Of a stretch of 64,000 nt of DNA, positions 51,632-61,062 are shown piece by piece. The translations under genes were made by a program, and so were the position numbers. Below the pieces are notes generated by a model, which had not been told where the DNA came from, searched no databases, and worked only from the letters and a program-made list of their open reading frames with translations. The DNA is taken from the NCBI RefSeq assembly GCF_009193325.2, contig NZ_CP059856.1:806001-870000 (forward strand). The letters are read 5' to 3'. The DNA is from Bacteroides zhangwenhongii. Its GTDB lineage: Bacteria; Bacteroidota; Bacteroidia; Bacteroidales; Bacteroidaceae. Within the stretch, counting starts at the first letter, position 1, and the number at the start of each line of letters is the position of its first letter.

Positions 51632-52213
51632 TCAGTTGATAATGAATTTCAGTCCCAAAGATACCTGCGTGTGGAACTTGCCTATGTCCGAGCCGAACAA
51701 CGCCCGTTCCCTTGCGTTCAGCAGCAGAGCCACCCGGTCGGTCAGGTAGGCTTCCAGTTCCAGCGTGAGCGCACCGCCGTAAATGAAGCAGTCCTTATCC
51801 AGCAAGGTAGAACCGTCCGGCAGCAGTTTTTCGCTTTTGTTGCTCACCTCATACCCGGCGAGTGCCGACAATCCCAGCGAGAGGAAAAAAGTCTTTCGCC
51901 TGTCCGAAAGGAATTTCAGGTAATAGCCGCCCTCTGCGGTGAACTGTTCGACTGGTATCTGCATATCCTTGTAGTCATACTTCTTGTGCAGGTATTCCCC
52001 GCCAATCACCCAGCGGTTTGCATTTTTGGTGTAAACGCTGTATGCCGCCCCGATGTGATAGGCAAAATCCGTGTCGGAGTTCCAATGTACCCCGTCCGCC
52101 ATGCCCGCTGTGACCTGCAAGCCTTTCATACCCGGCAGGTATCTTTGTGCGTGTGCCTGGTTGAAATGCAGGCACAGCGCAAAGAGTATTCCGATAAATA
52201 GAAACCGTTTCAT
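51632..52213 (-). CDS. traO: TraO-like conjugal transfer protein
   Basis: A 193-residue protein with a signal peptide (LFIGILFALCLHFNQAHA) and a beta-barrel-like pattern (DFAYHIGAAYSVYTKNANRWVIGGEYLHKKYDY, FFLSLGLSALAGYEV, HTQVSLGLKFIIN). It matches TraO of CTnDOT-type elements, thought to be in the outer membrane. It starts two bases after traN ends. Confidence 0.85.
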   Translation of the reverse strand: MKRFLFIGILFALCLHFNQAHAQRYLPGMKGLQVTAGMADGVHWNSDTDFAYHIGAAYSVYTKNANRWVIGGEYLHKKYDYKDMQIPVEQFTAEGGYYLKFLSDRRKTFFLSLGLSALAGYEVSNKSEKLLPDGSTLLDKDCFIYGGALTLELEAYLTDRVALLLNARERALFGSDIGKFHTQVSLGLKFIIN

Positions 52214-52215
52214 CC

Positions 52216-53151
52216 TTATTTGATTTTGAGTTCGTTAATCACTTCCGCATTCACGATGTCGGAATTTTCTACCCGGATAACCTGATGCCGCCCGCCGTTC
52301 TTCTCGTAGAGTTCCACCAACAGCAGCTTGTCGTCAGGAATGGTAAACTTCGGCAGGGCGTACACCGTGCGGACGGTCGATTTCCCGACAATCTCTATCA
52401 CTTCGTTGTAGCTTCTGACTGCATCCAACACCGTTTCCTGAATAGCCGTGCGTTTGGGTACTTTCTTATCGACTATCTTAAACTTGATGAAATCGGTATC
52501 GAAAGGCACGTTGGAACTGTTCTTCGTCTGCGTATGCACGTAGAGCATCCCGTTATAGGTGTAAATCCCCTTGATTAAGAACTGTATGCCGAAACGCTTG
52601 CTACCCAAGTGGCGCACTTTCCGGTCATTGTTCTTGTATATGCTCTGCATTATCAGCTTCACCAACAGCGGGCTTTCATTACCCAGTTCCCGAAAATAGA
52701 TATTCATGCGTGTATGCGAAAAGTCGCTGGTGTCCTCGTTCTCCAAGAAGTCTTTCATTTCGATATTGAGCATTTCCGGTTCACGGGCGTACTTGGCGTT
52801 GAACGAAAAGAAACTGCCGTCCTCGCAAATGACGGAGAAGTTCGTTTCGCCCGGAAAGCCCTCTGTCGTGGCTTTCACCCGGATTACGTTCTCCGCACCG
52901 TCCGCCTTGCCCGCTATGATGTGGTTGCTTCCCAAATCCACATAGCGGACGGCGGCGGGGAAGATGATATGTACCGTCTTGGCAAAGGTCACTTCCACGC
53001 CGTAGGGCGTTACCATTTGGCGGTACGGGAGTTTCCGGGTAATCCCCCAGTACAAATCGTTGCCCGCTACATACTTCACGGTATCGGTTTCCTGTGCGTT
53101 TGCCGCACACACACCCAGCAAGAGGGCGAACATTACAAAAATCTGTTTCAT
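52216..53151 (-). CDS. traN: TraN-like conjugal transfer protein (DUF4138, VirB9-like)
   Basis: A 311-residue secreted protein (signal peptide MKQIFVMFALLLGVCAANA). The N-terminal half resembles the VirB9/DUF4138 beta domain (VKYVAGNDLYWGITRKLPYRQMVTPYGVEVTFAKTVHIIFPAAVRYVDLGSNHIIA); the C-terminal half continues as RFGIQFLIKGIYTYNGMLYVHTQTKNSSNV. It should form part of the outer-membrane core complex with TraM and TraO. Confidence 0.88.
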   Translation of the reverse strand: MKQIFVMFALLLGVCAANAQETDTVKYVAGNDLYWGITRKLPYRQMVTPYGVEVTFAKTVHIIFPAAVRYVDLGSNHIIAGKADGAENVIRVKATTEGFPGETNFSVICEDGSFFSFNAKYAREPEMLNIEMKDFLENEDTSDFSHTRMNIYFRELGNESPLLVKLIMQSIYKNNDRKVRHLGSKRFGIQFLIKGIYTYNGMLYVHTQTKNSSNVPFDTDFIKFKIVDKKVPKRTAIQETVLDAVRSYNEVIEIVGKSTVRTVYALPKFTIPDDKLLLVELYEKNGGRHQVIRVENSDIVNAEVINELKIK

Positions 53152-53184
53152 TGTTAATTAAAATTTTAACGGTTGATAAAATGG

Positions 53185-54492
53185 TTATTGTTGTTTGGCG
53201 TAAAGCATCACCTTGTACCCGGCTTTCAGCTTCACTTTCACGGTTCGGAACTTCTTGGCAAAATAGCCGGACGTTCCTTGCAGTAAGCCCCTTGTTACGT
53301 CCATAGCCACCTGTTGCCCGGCACTTTGGGCAAAGGAAATGCTTGTACCCAGCCCGCTGCCGATGTTCGCCATAGCTTCGTTGAACGCTTCCTGCTCCAT
53401 TGAGGACGGGACGGAAAGCCCCTTTTGCCCGTCCGTGTCGAACACGGCAAGCTCCACCGGGATGATGTTGCCAGCGTACTCAATCGAGGACACCACTATG
53501 TCGAGCCGTTCGCCCTGCACCTTTGCCGTACCCGCTACAAGGGTATTCTTTGGTACAACGATGTTCCCGGCTTGCATGGGTTCAAGCAGCCGGAGTTTCA
53601 CCGCCTGCCCGTCCGTCAGCGTTTGGTCTTGGTGGATGCAGGCGGCTACCGTATTCTTTCCCATAACGTAACCCGTGCCTACCGCCGTGTTGAAGCCGTA
53701 GTTGCGGGACTGGTTGTACGCCCGGATGAAGTCGGCATCGCTCATGGGCTGCTGCAATCCCGATACGGTCGTTTCTCGGATTGCCTGCACCGCCACCGCA
53801 TCCGGCTTGCGTTCAATGCCGCCCGTTACGGGTACTTGCGCCACTTGCCTGCCGTCATTCATATACCTTGCCGCCAGTTCGTAGGACTTTTCAAGTAAAG
53901 CCATTTGGTCGTCAGTGGTGGGCGTGGCGTTCTGCTGTTGTTGCAGTCGGTCGGTCAGTTCCGCCACCTGCCGCTTCAATTCCTCTTTTTCCTCGTCCAC
54001 CGCCGGGGTTTCGTAGAACGTGCTTAACTGGCGGTTGATGTCCCGGTAGGCGTTTGCCGAAGAAGCACCGCCGCCCCGCCGGGGTTGCGCATCTTCTTCC
54101 GGCATCAGGTCGATTTCCGTCTGCGGTTCTTCGGTTTCATTGTCCCCCGTGAAACCGAAGTCCTGCAAGGATTGTATCTTGTCCTGCTGCTTGCGGTTCA
54201 TCATCGCCTGCTCGTATGCCTTTTGCTTGTCGGCTATAATACCGTCCTCTGCGGGCAGGGGGATGTCGGCGTTGAAGCCGCCCACGCTCTCCATATTCAT
54301 ATTCTCTTTGCCGGAGGGGGCGAATATCAGGTACATGCACCCGGCAAAGGCGAGGAACATCAGCGGGAAGACTATCATTTTCCTGCGCTGCTGTATCTGT
54401 TGGGGTGTCAGTTCCCGTTTGGGCTTCTTTTCGGGCTTCCCGTCCGTCTGCGGTAAGGTCGTGCCGTTCTCATTCTTCTGTACTTCTTCCAT
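53185..54492 (-). CDS. traM: TraM-like conjugal transfer protein (VirB10-like)
   Basis: A 435-residue protein. A membrane helix lies at about 36-58 (MIVFPLMFLAFAGCMYLIFAP). A Gln/Pro-rich periplasmic linker with a coiled coil (EEKEELKRQVAELTDRLQQQQ) follows. The C-terminal domain is TrbI/VirB10-like (CIHQDQTLTDGQAVKLRLLEPMQAGNIVVPKNTLVAGTAKVQGERLDIVV). It bridges the inner and outer membranes in the transfer channel. It overlaps traL by 23 bases. Confidence 0.9.
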   Translation of the reverse strand: MEEVQKNENGTTLPQTDGKPEKKPKRELTPQQIQQRRKMIVFPLMFLAFAGCMYLIFAPSGKENMNMESVGGFNADIPLPAEDGIIADKQKAYEQAMMNRKQQDKIQSLQDFGFTGDNETEEPQTEIDLMPEEDAQPRRGGGASSANAYRDINRQLSTFYETPAVDEEKEELKRQVAELTDRLQQQQNATPTTDDQMALLEKSYELAARYMNDGRQVAQVPVTGGIERKPDAVAVQAIRETTVSGLQQPMSDADFIRAYNQSRNYGFNTAVGTGYVMGKNTVAACIHQDQTLTDGQAVKLRLLEPMQAGNIVVPKNTLVAGTAKVQGERLDIVVSSIEYAGNIIPVELAVFDTDGQKGLSVPSSMEQEAFNEAMANIGSGLGTSISFAQSAGQQVAMDVTRGLLQGTSGYFAKKFRTVKVKLKAGYKVMLYAKQQ

Positions 54493-54766
54493 ATTCCGGT
54501 CTGTTTAATGGGTTGATACTGTTGATTGTGTCATTGCCTTGCAATGGCAGTTGTCTGATATGTTCTATTTGCAGGCGTTGCCCGTCCCGTTTCCCGATGT
54601 TGTAGATTGATGAAACGGTGATATAGATAGACAAGCCACTAAAAAAGAAGAACATCACGAGGATAACCGCCAGCCTTTTGCCCGGCGTAATCCGTCCGCA
54701 CATACGGCGCAGGCGGTCGTCCGTCCAGTCCTGTACTTTTCCGATATAACTCTGTTTCCTTTCCAT
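54470..54766 (-). CDS. traL: TraL-like protein (DUF3989)
   Basis: A 98-residue single-pass membrane protein: a basic N-terminus (RKQSYIGKVQDWTDDRLRRMCGRITPGKRL), then a membrane helix (AVILVMFFFFSGLSIYITVSSIYNIG). It matches DUF3989/TraL by size, topology and place between traK and traM. Confidence 0.85.
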   Translation of the reverse strand: MERKQSYIGKVQDWTDDRLRRMCGRITPGKRLAVILVMFFFFSGLSIYITVSSIYNIGKRDGQRLQIEHIRQLPLQGNDTINSINPLNRPEYGRSTEE

Positions 54767-54770
54767 ACGG

Positions 54771-55394
54771 TTATCTTTTGACAGTTTGTAAATCCTTATT
54801 CTCGGTAATGGTGAACGCTTCGATGATGAAGCCGTGCGGGTTGTTGTCGCTCCGTGTGGCGTTGAGCAGGCGGCACGAGGTTACAAGGCTGCGCACCGTC
54901 AGGCTGCTTTCCCGGACAATCAACTGGCGGGCGTAGGTGTTCACCTTGTAGGGGTACTGGTTGAAGTCGCACTTCACGCTGTCAATCTCCACCGTCTGCG
55001 TGACGTTCCCCGAAATCACCCGGTTGTAGTAACCCTTTTCCGCCAAGTCCTTGTAATAGTTGAAAGCGGTCTTGTCGGCAAGGAACAGCGAGCGTTTGAT
55101 ATTACTTTCGATAGCCCCCTTGTCGGGCGATAAGGTGAAAAACAGTTCGTGAAAACGCCGCACGTGTGATTTGGCTTCCACTGGTCTGTTCTGTGCCATG
55201 TCCTGCGAGAGTGCCAGCATCAGGCTTTTGCCGTTGTCGAGGACGTATATCTTCTGCCGCTGCTTCTCGGCGAAGCTGTACGAGTTCCACACGGCAAAGC
55301 CCGTCACCAGTGCGCACAGGCAGATGAATACCAGCGCAAAGAGCCGGATTTGCCGGAAACTCGTTTCGATGTTGTTCAATGACTTAAATTCCAT
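54771..55394 (-). CDS. traK: TraK-like conjugal transfer protein (VirB8-like)
   Basis: A 207-residue protein with an N-terminal membrane helix (LFALVFICLCALVTGFAVWNSYSFA) and a periplasmic domain (KSHVRRFHELFFTLSPDKGAIESNIKRSLFLADKTAFNYYKDLAEKGYYNRVISGNVTQTVEID) typical of TraK of CTnDOT-type elements, the VirB8 counterpart. It ends four bases before traL. Confidence 0.9.
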   Translation of the reverse strand: MEFKSLNNIETSFRQIRLFALVFICLCALVTGFAVWNSYSFAEKQRQKIYVLDNGKSLMLALSQDMAQNRPVEAKSHVRRFHELFFTLSPDKGAIESNIKRSLFLADKTAFNYYKDLAEKGYYNRVISGNVTQTVEIDSVKCDFNQYPYKVNTYARQLIVRESSLTVRSLVTSCRLLNATRSDNNPHGFIIEAFTITENKDLQTVKR

Positions 55395-55417
55395 ATCCTT
55401 TAAAAATTTGATGTTGT

Positions 55418-56413
55418 TTATTTGAGTAGTTTTCCCGATACTTTTCCACCGACTGCGCCAACCGCAGCCCCGGCGACCGACCCGGCTTTCGACACGTTGC
55501 GGTTATAGGCGGACATACCGCCAGCCGACACAATCCAGCTTGCCACCGTTGGAATGGTGAAGTAGCCCACAATGCCGATAATCATAAAGATTACATACAC
55601 GGTGCTGCTCCCGTCAGGAATGAAATTCGGGTCTGAAAGTTCCTGAATGTCCTTTTGGAGCATCAGCGTTTGTATGCGAGCCAGCACACTGCTGAACAAG
55701 TCAGACACGGGTAACCACAGGTAAATGGAGATATAGCGTGAAATCCACTGGGTCAGCGTGCTTTGGAAACCGTCATAGACGGAAATCGCAAACGCCAGCG
55801 GACCCAGTATGCTTAACACGATTAGGAAGAACGTGCGCAGCGTGTCAATAATCAGCCCCGCCGCCTGAAAGAGCATTTCCAGCAATTCCCTGAACCAGTC
55901 CCGGACGGACTTCTTGATGTTGTAAGCCGCCCTGTCCATATACATACCCGTCATAGTCACCATGTCGGAGGGCGACCAGCCCAGTTCTTCCAGTTGCCTG
56001 TCAAATTCCTCGTCCGATGCGAGGTAAGCCGTTTCGGGGCTTCGCATCAGGGCTTCATATTCCAGTCGGTCTTTCTGCGCCCGATACTCGTTCATGTCGA
56101 AAGTCTGCGTTTCCATAAGCTGGTTGCACCCTTTCACCACTGGCGACAATACCGTGTTGATAGTCCCCAACACGAAAGTTGGAAAAAACATGATACACAG
56201 CCCCAGCGCAAAGGGGCGCAGGAGCGGGTACACGTCTATGGGTTCGGCACGAGCGAGCGACTGCCACACTTTGGCGGCTACATAGAACAAAGCTCCCAGC
56301 CCGGCTATCCCTTTGGCTACCCCCGTCATGTTGCTGCACAAGGGCATCATTTCATCGTACAGCACCCGCAACACTTGGTGCAGGTTGTCAAAATCCACTG
56401 CTGCTAATAACAT
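55418..56413 (-). CDS. traJ: TraJ-like conjugal transfer protein (VirB6-like)
   Basis: A 331-residue polytopic membrane protein: VDFDNLHQVLRVLYDEMMPLCSNMTGVAKGIAGLGALFYVAAKVW at the N-terminus, a central set of membrane helices (LIIDTLRTFFLIVLSILGPLAFAISVYDGF) and a Gly/Ala-rich end. This is the TraJ family of Bacteroides elements, the VirB6-like inner-membrane channel part. Confidence 0.9.
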   Translation of the reverse strand: MLLAAVDFDNLHQVLRVLYDEMMPLCSNMTGVAKGIAGLGALFYVAAKVWQSLARAEPIDVYPLLRPFALGLCIMFFPTFVLGTINTVLSPVVKGCNQLMETQTFDMNEYRAQKDRLEYEALMRSPETAYLASDEEFDRQLEELGWSPSDMVTMTGMYMDRAAYNIKKSVRDWFRELLEMLFQAAGLIIDTLRTFFLIVLSILGPLAFAISVYDGFQSTLTQWISRYISIYLWLPVSDLFSSVLARIQTLMLQKDIQELSDPNFIPDGSSTVYVIFMIIGIVGYFTIPTVASWIVSAGGMSAYNRNVSKAGSVAGAAVGAVGGKVSGKLLK

Positions 56414-56432
56414 AGGCGTACCGATTTATATG

Positions 56433-57059
56433 TTACCAGTAGCGTTCATCCGCCGAGCCATAAAGAGCCAGCACCCGGTCGGTGTCGTTCTTCTTCTTCG
56501 CCCGCAGGTAGGACACGGATATGTTCTTGCGGGTGTAGTAGTTCACGAGATTGCGGTAGTTGAGCAAACTTCGATAAGCGTTGTCGATGATTGCCAGCCG
56601 TTCGGCATCCGTCAGCGACATACCCGTGATGTTCACTACATTTTTCAAGTCCTGCAACACGTCCGAGCTTTCCGACATCAGTTTGGCATAGCCGAACGAT
56701 ATTGCGGAAAGTTCGTCAGGCGTGAAATTCGGGTCTGCCAGCATGTTTTGGAAATTGCGCACGTAGATTTCGGAGATTTCCGCCACCAGTTCAATGGACT
56801 TCTTCACCTTGACACCGCCCTTAACCACGTCATGCACCGCTTTGAGCGCATCGTAATATTTTTTACCCTGCTGGAAAATCTTCTGCGCTTCCATGAAGCC
56901 GTCCAGCGTGTTCTTGGCTGTGGTGGAAGTTTGCACTATCTGCTTGGTGGTGTTAATGATACCCTGTGCCAAGTTGCCGGGGTCTGACACCACCCACTGG
57001 GCGGATGCCTTGCCGATGAAGCAAAGGCACACCGCCATAAAGAGGATTATTTTCTTCAT
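56433..57059 (-). CDS. traI: TraI-like protein (DUF4141, VirB5-like)
   Basis: A 208-residue secreted helical protein (signal peptide ending GKASA). WVVSDPGNLAQGIINTTKQIVQTSTTAKNTLDGF and YYDALKAVHDVVKGGVKVKKSIELVAEISEIYVRNFQNML match DUF4141, which resembles the VirB5 pilus-tip protein. It lies 11 bases after traG. Confidence 0.9.
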   Translation of the reverse strand: MKKIILFMAVCLCFIGKASAQWVVSDPGNLAQGIINTTKQIVQTSTTAKNTLDGFMEAQKIFQQGKKYYDALKAVHDVVKGGVKVKKSIELVAEISEIYVRNFQNMLADPNFTPDELSAISFGYAKLMSESSDVLQDLKNVVNITGMSLTDAERLAIIDNAYRSLLNYRNLVNYYTRKNISVSYLRAKKKNDTDRVLALYGSADERYW

Positions 57060-57070
57060 GCTCCTAATTT

Positions 57071-59584
57071 TTAAGTTGTTGATGATTGGGGATTACGTTT
57101 GCTTTCCGCAAGCCGCTTGATAGCCAGTTCAAGGTTGCCGCCCAGCTTGTCGGCAAGGGCGAACAGTTCCATTTTCTCGCTTTCCTCTGTAGTGTACGTG
57201 TAGTATTCGTCCAACGAAACTTCTGTGGCGTACACCGCCGACTGCGTACCACCCAGCGAAATAAAAACTTCCTTGTACTTCCGTCCGGGGTGGTTCGCCA
57301 TGTTGATAGACAATATTTGCGAACGCTCCTTGTCGGTCAATCCGAGCAGGTTTTGTATGCTGTCAAACTTGTTCAGATATTTTCTTTGGTCTAACAGGAT
57401 TTTGCAGTCCGAGTTATTGATGATACTCTCTTTCACTATGGGCGAAGAAATAATATCCTCTACCTCTTGCGTGACTACAATCGCTTCCCCGAAATACTTT
57501 CTGACGGTTTTGTACAAATATTTTATGTAGTCCGCCATATTTGCGCTTGCAATCGCTTTCCACGCTTCCTCTATCAAGATTAATTTTCTTATTCCCTTTA
57601 ACTTGCGCATCTTGTTTATAAAGGCTTCCATGATGATGATAGTCGTTATCGGGAATAAAATCTTGTGGTCTTTGATGTTATCCAATTCAAAGACAATGAA
57701 TCGTTTATGTAGCAAATCCAGCTCCTTGTCGGAGTTCAGCAGGTAGTCGTATTCACCGCCACGATAGTACGGTTCAAGCACGTTCAGAAAGTTGTCGATG
57801 TCAAAATCCTTTTCCCTGACGTTCTTTTCGACAAGCCGCTGTCGGTAATCATCCCGGACAAACTCGTAGAACGTGTTGAAGCAGGGCGTTACCGAACGGT
57901 CATTGCCTATCCGTTCGATATAGGCACTTACCGCATTGGACAACGCCACTTCTTCCGACCGTTTCGGGGCTTCATCGTCCCGCTTCCACAGGGTGAGTAT
58001 AAGGGTCTTGATACTCTCTTTCTTCTCGATGTCAAATACCCCGTCCTCGACATAGAACGGGTTGAACGCTATCGGGTTTTCGTTTGTGTAGGTGAAATAA
58101 ATCCCGTCCTCGCCGTGCGTGCGGTTGTGGATAAGCTGGGACAGTCCCAAGTAGCTGTTGCCAGTATCTACCAGCAGCACGTGCGCACCCTGCTCGTAAT
58201 ACTGGCGCACCATGTGGTTGGTGAAGAAAGACTTCCCGCTACCACTTGGCCCAAGTATAAACTTGTTGCGGTTAGTCGTGATGCCTTTCTTCATGGGCAA
58301 ATCCGATATGTCGATGTGTAGCGGGCGACCGCTTACCCTGTCCACCATTTTGATACCGAACGGCGAAAGCGAACTCTTGTAGTTCGTTTCTTCCACGAAC
58401 AGGCATAGAGCCTGCCCCAAAAATGTGTAGAAACTTTCCTCTGCGGGGAAGTCGGCTTCGTTACCGGGTATGCCCGCCCAAAAGAGCGTGGGCGTATCGA
58501 CCGTGTTGTGGCGTGGCTTGCACTCCATTAAGGCAAGCTGGCTTCCCACATCGTTGCGTATGCGTTTGAGTTCGTCCCGGTCGTCACTCCATGCCATGAC
58601 GTTGCAGTGGCAGCGTACCGATACAAGCCCCTTGCTGTGGGCTTCGTTCAGGTACTCGTCTATCCACTCCTTGTTCACTTGGTTGGCACGGGAATAGCGG
58701 GAGAGTGATTGCATATTCCGGGCGGTCTGCTCGAAGTTCTTCAGGTTCTCGGCGTGGTCGCCTATGAAAATATACTGGTTATAGACGTGGTTACACGACA
58801 ATAGTACGCCCACCGGGGCGGCAAAACTTAACCTGCAATCGCTTCTATCGGTGGACAGCTTTTCAAACCGTGTATCTGTCCCGACCTTGCCGGGCAAATC
58901 TTCCACATCCGAAAGCGTGTGCAGGCACAGTATATCGTCCCCGACACGCATTTCTTCCGGGTACAGTCCGATGTCTTTCAGGCAGGTGGTATCGGTCTGT
59001 GATAGCGAGAAGTATTTCTCGATGATGCCCGCCTTTCCGTCCTGCCCGGTGATTTCCGATGCCGCCAACCGGGTAAGGGTGACAAAACCGCTGTCGTTCA
59101 TAATTCGTTCAAACTGCCCGACCGCTTCGATGAACTTTGTTGCCGCTTCCTTGTCGGCTATCTCCTGCGGTACAATCCTGCCCCGGCAGAGGGTGGAGAA
59201 GTCACTCTGTCGGCGGCTTCTTTCCCTTGTCGTTTTCGTCAGGAACAGGTAGCAGTAATGGTTCAGGAACGGGCGTTCATTGAAATGCCGTTCAAAACTC
59301 CGGGACAGGAAACTAAGCTCGTCCCTTTCGGTGTCGGGCTGGTAGTTCTCCTTGATGAAGAAGTCCTGCTTGTGTACTATGGAGTAGTCGGGCAGCACCT
59401 TGATAGCCTTGTACCATGCCGAATGTATGGCTTCGTACTCGGCACTGGTGACGGTGAACAGTTCGGGCAGTTCCACCCGGAAAGCCACCGTGATGTCGGC
59501 ATCCTTTGAAATGATGCAGCCGTTCTCCACCGCCAAAAGGGGAAACTTCCTCTCCAGCGTGGTAGCCTTTAATGTATTCCTCAT
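57071..59584 (-). CDS. traG: TraG conjugation ATPase (VirB4-like)
   Basis: About 837 residues from MRNTLKATTLERKFP; the frame is open for 84 more residues upstream, but those codons are the traF gene read in another frame. The P-loop GPSGSGKS lies at about 445-452, the Walker B strand is RKLILIEEAWKAI, and SIQNLLGLTDKERSQILSIN lies near the C-terminus. It powers assembly and transport in the type IV system. Its ATG overlaps the traF stop in an ATGA, so translation is coupled. Confidence 0.92.
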   Translation of the reverse strand: MRNTLKATTLERKFPLLAVENGCIISKDADITVAFRVELPELFTVTSAEYEAIHSAWYKAIKVLPDYSIVHKQDFFIKENYQPDTERDELSFLSRSFERHFNERPFLNHYCYLFLTKTTRERSRRQSDFSTLCRGRIVPQEIADKEAATKFIEAVGQFERIMNDSGFVTLTRLAASEITGQDGKAGIIEKYFSLSQTDTTCLKDIGLYPEEMRVGDDILCLHTLSDVEDLPGKVGTDTRFEKLSTDRSDCRLSFAAPVGVLLSCNHVYNQYIFIGDHAENLKNFEQTARNMQSLSRYSRANQVNKEWIDEYLNEAHSKGLVSVRCHCNVMAWSDDRDELKRIRNDVGSQLALMECKPRHNTVDTPTLFWAGIPGNEADFPAEESFYTFLGQALCLFVEETNYKSSLSPFGIKMVDRVSGRPLHIDISDLPMKKGITTNRNKFILGPSGSGKSFFTNHMVRQYYEQGAHVLLVDTGNSYLGLSQLIHNRTHGEDGIYFTYTNENPIAFNPFYVEDGVFDIEKKESIKTLILTLWKRDDEAPKRSEEVALSNAVSAYIERIGNDRSVTPCFNTFYEFVRDDYRQRLVEKNVREKDFDIDNFLNVLEPYYRGGEYDYLLNSDKELDLLHKRFIVFELDNIKDHKILFPITTIIIMEAFINKMRKLKGIRKLILIEEAWKAIASANMADYIKYLYKTVRKYFGEAIVVTQEVEDIISSPIVKESIINNSDCKILLDQRKYLNKFDSIQNLLGLTDKERSQILSINMANHPGRKYKEVFISLGGTQSAVYATEVSLDEYYTYTTEESEKMELFALADKLGGNLELAIKRLAESKRNPQSSTT

Positions 59585-59916
59585 GTTCTTTCTTCCTTTC
59601 TTCTTTTGTAGTTGAACAGCCGGGGTATCGCCTTTCGGCTGATAATGAAGCGTGGGTGTCTTTTGCGGGCGGCAGCTTTCATCAGCCCGTGTGTACCGTA
59701 TCGGGCATTCAGCCGGAACGTCTGCCACACGAGCAGCAGCGAAGCCGACACGATGAAACCGATACATAGCCACTGGTTCACGCCTGCCATGAACAGGACG
59801 ATGAACACCACGAACACGGCAAGCAAGCCGCCGCAAAAGATAAAGAGGTACTGGCTTTTCAGCCCCTTGAACTCCACCGGCTTTCCGATACCCCTGTTTA
59901 CCGGATATTCAGACAT
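59581..59916 (-). CDS. traF: TraF-like protein (DUF4133, VirB3-like)
   Basis: A 111-residue protein from MSEYPVNRGIGKPVEFKGLKSQYLFIFCGGLLAVFVVFIVLFMAGV; an in-frame start at 59964 is less likely, as it overlaps traE. Two membrane helices and the VNRGxxxPVEFKGLKSQYL start identify DUF4133, the VirB3 counterpart. Confidence 0.9.
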   Translation of the reverse strand: MSEYPVNRGIGKPVEFKGLKSQYLFIFCGGLLAVFVVFIVLFMAGVNQWLCIGFIVSASLLLVWQTFRLNARYGTHGLMKAAARKRHPRFIISRKAIPRLFNYKRRKEERT

Positions 59917-59926
59917 AGCCGCTGGT

Positions 59927-60223
59927 TTATAGGAAGAATGACCGTAGGATAGTGGCGGCGACAATCAGGAAGATACACGCCCCGAACCAACTGGCGGCGG
60001 TCTTTGAGGTGTCGGGGTCGCCCGAACTAAACTTATTATACACTTTTACCCCGCCAATCAGTCCGCAGACCGCCCCGATTGCGTACACCAATTTTGTTCC
60101 GGGGTCGAAATACCCGGTGATTAGGTTCGTGGCTTCGGTGATGCCCGCCTGCCCATTGCCCTGTGCGTAGGCACTTACCGCAGCGGCAAGGATAGCCGCT
60201 GACAAAAAGATTTTCTTTTTCAT
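59927..60223 (-). CDS. traE: TraE-like protein (DUF4134, VirB2-like)
   Basis: A 98-residue protein from MKKKIFLSAAILAAAVSAYAQGNGQAGI; an earlier in-frame ATG at 60313 precedes the signal peptide by 30 unlikely residues. The signal peptide plus two membrane helices (YFDPGTKLVYAIGAVCGLIGGVKVYNKF, SWFGACIFLIVAATILRSFF) are the DUF4134 pattern, the pilin-like VirB2 counterpart. Confidence 0.9.
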   Translation of the reverse strand: MKKKIFLSAAILAAAVSAYAQGNGQAGITEATNLITGYFDPGTKLVYAIGAVCGLIGGVKVYNKFSSGDPDTSKTAASWFGACIFLIVAATILRSFFL

Positions 60224-60393
60224 TGCGAATTGGATTTTAATGCCGGGGTAGCGGGTGGATAGTCCGCTGTCACCCGGCGGATGAATAACTTGAAATTTTA
60301 GTGGCTGCGGCACGGATGCCGTCTGTTGGTTTTAGGGTTGCCAATCAACCGTAATCACGCTGTTTCATGTTGTTAGTCTTATACATTATTATA

Positions 60394-61062
60394 TTAAAGG
60401 AAGTCGTTCATGTCGAACGCTTCGTGTTCCTTGCTTGTATTGCCAGTTCCGGCAGGGACAGCAGCCGTAGCCAGTTCCGCTTCGTTGCGCCCCAGCAGTT
60501 CCGCCACCTTTGCCAGCCCGCCGTTGATGTTCTCCACCACCGCATCGTAGAGGTTCGTCCCCTCAATACTTGCCAGCGTCCCGGCGGCTTGCCGCTGTTC
60601 CGCTTCGGTGGAGTTGTCGGTGTTCGCCGTGCGTACCGCTTCGCCCAGTTCGTCAAAGCTCACGCCCGTAGCCCGCCCGGTATCATCGTCACCGTCCATG
60701 TACCCGGCTATTTCCTCGTCCTCGTAGTCGGGTTCGTCATTCTCGTAACCGGGTGTTTCTTCCGCTTCGGCTGCTGCTTCCGGAATGTTTTCTTCCGGCT
60801 GTCTGTCAGCTTGCGGCGCAAAAATAGTATCATTTTCAACCGCTTGCGGGAGGTGTCCCGATTTGTCCTGCGCTGTCCCGATTAGTCCGCCCTTGTATCG
60901 GCTTTCACCTATCAACGTGTAGCCTGAAATCCCGTTTCGTGGAAGCGGCGCATCATCCGTTTTGCCCGGTAATGTCCGGCTGTCCGTGTAGCGATACCAC
61001 AGCCATAGGGCGATATAGTACACCAAAAGCCCGGTAAATATGCCATAGATTACCATAGTCAA
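60394..61062 (-). CDS. Conjugal transfer protein in the TraC/TraD position
   Basis: A 222-residue protein with an N-terminal membrane helix (MVIYGIFTGLLVYYIALWLWYRYTD) and a long acidic, Glu/Asp/Pro-rich cytoplasmic or periplasmic part (AAAEAEETPGYENDEPDYEDEEIAGYMDGDDD), ending in GTLASIEGTNLYDAVVENINGGLAKVAELLGRNEAEL. Position between traB and traE and the single helix fit TraD (DUF4122-like) of Bacteroides elements, but the exact name is uncertain. Its start overlaps the traB stop by four bases. A segment at 60854-60888 is repeated upstream of mobA. Confidence 0.7.
   Translation of the reverse strand: MTMVIYGIFTGLLVYYIALWLWYRYTDSRTLPGKTDDAPLPRNGISGYTLIGESRYKGGLIGTAQDKSGHLPQAVENDTIFAPQADRQPEENIPEAAAEAEETPGYENDEPDYEDEEIAGYMDGDDDTGRATGVSFDELGEAVRTANTDNSTEAEQRQAAGTLASIEGTNLYDAVVENINGGLAKVAELLGRNEAELATAAVPAGTGNTSKEHEAFDMNDFL

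Noticed and set aside
59585..59836. N-terminal extension of TraG by 84 residues
   Set aside because: The extra residues are the traF gene read in another frame. The MRNTLKATTLERKF start overlaps the traF stop in the usual way.
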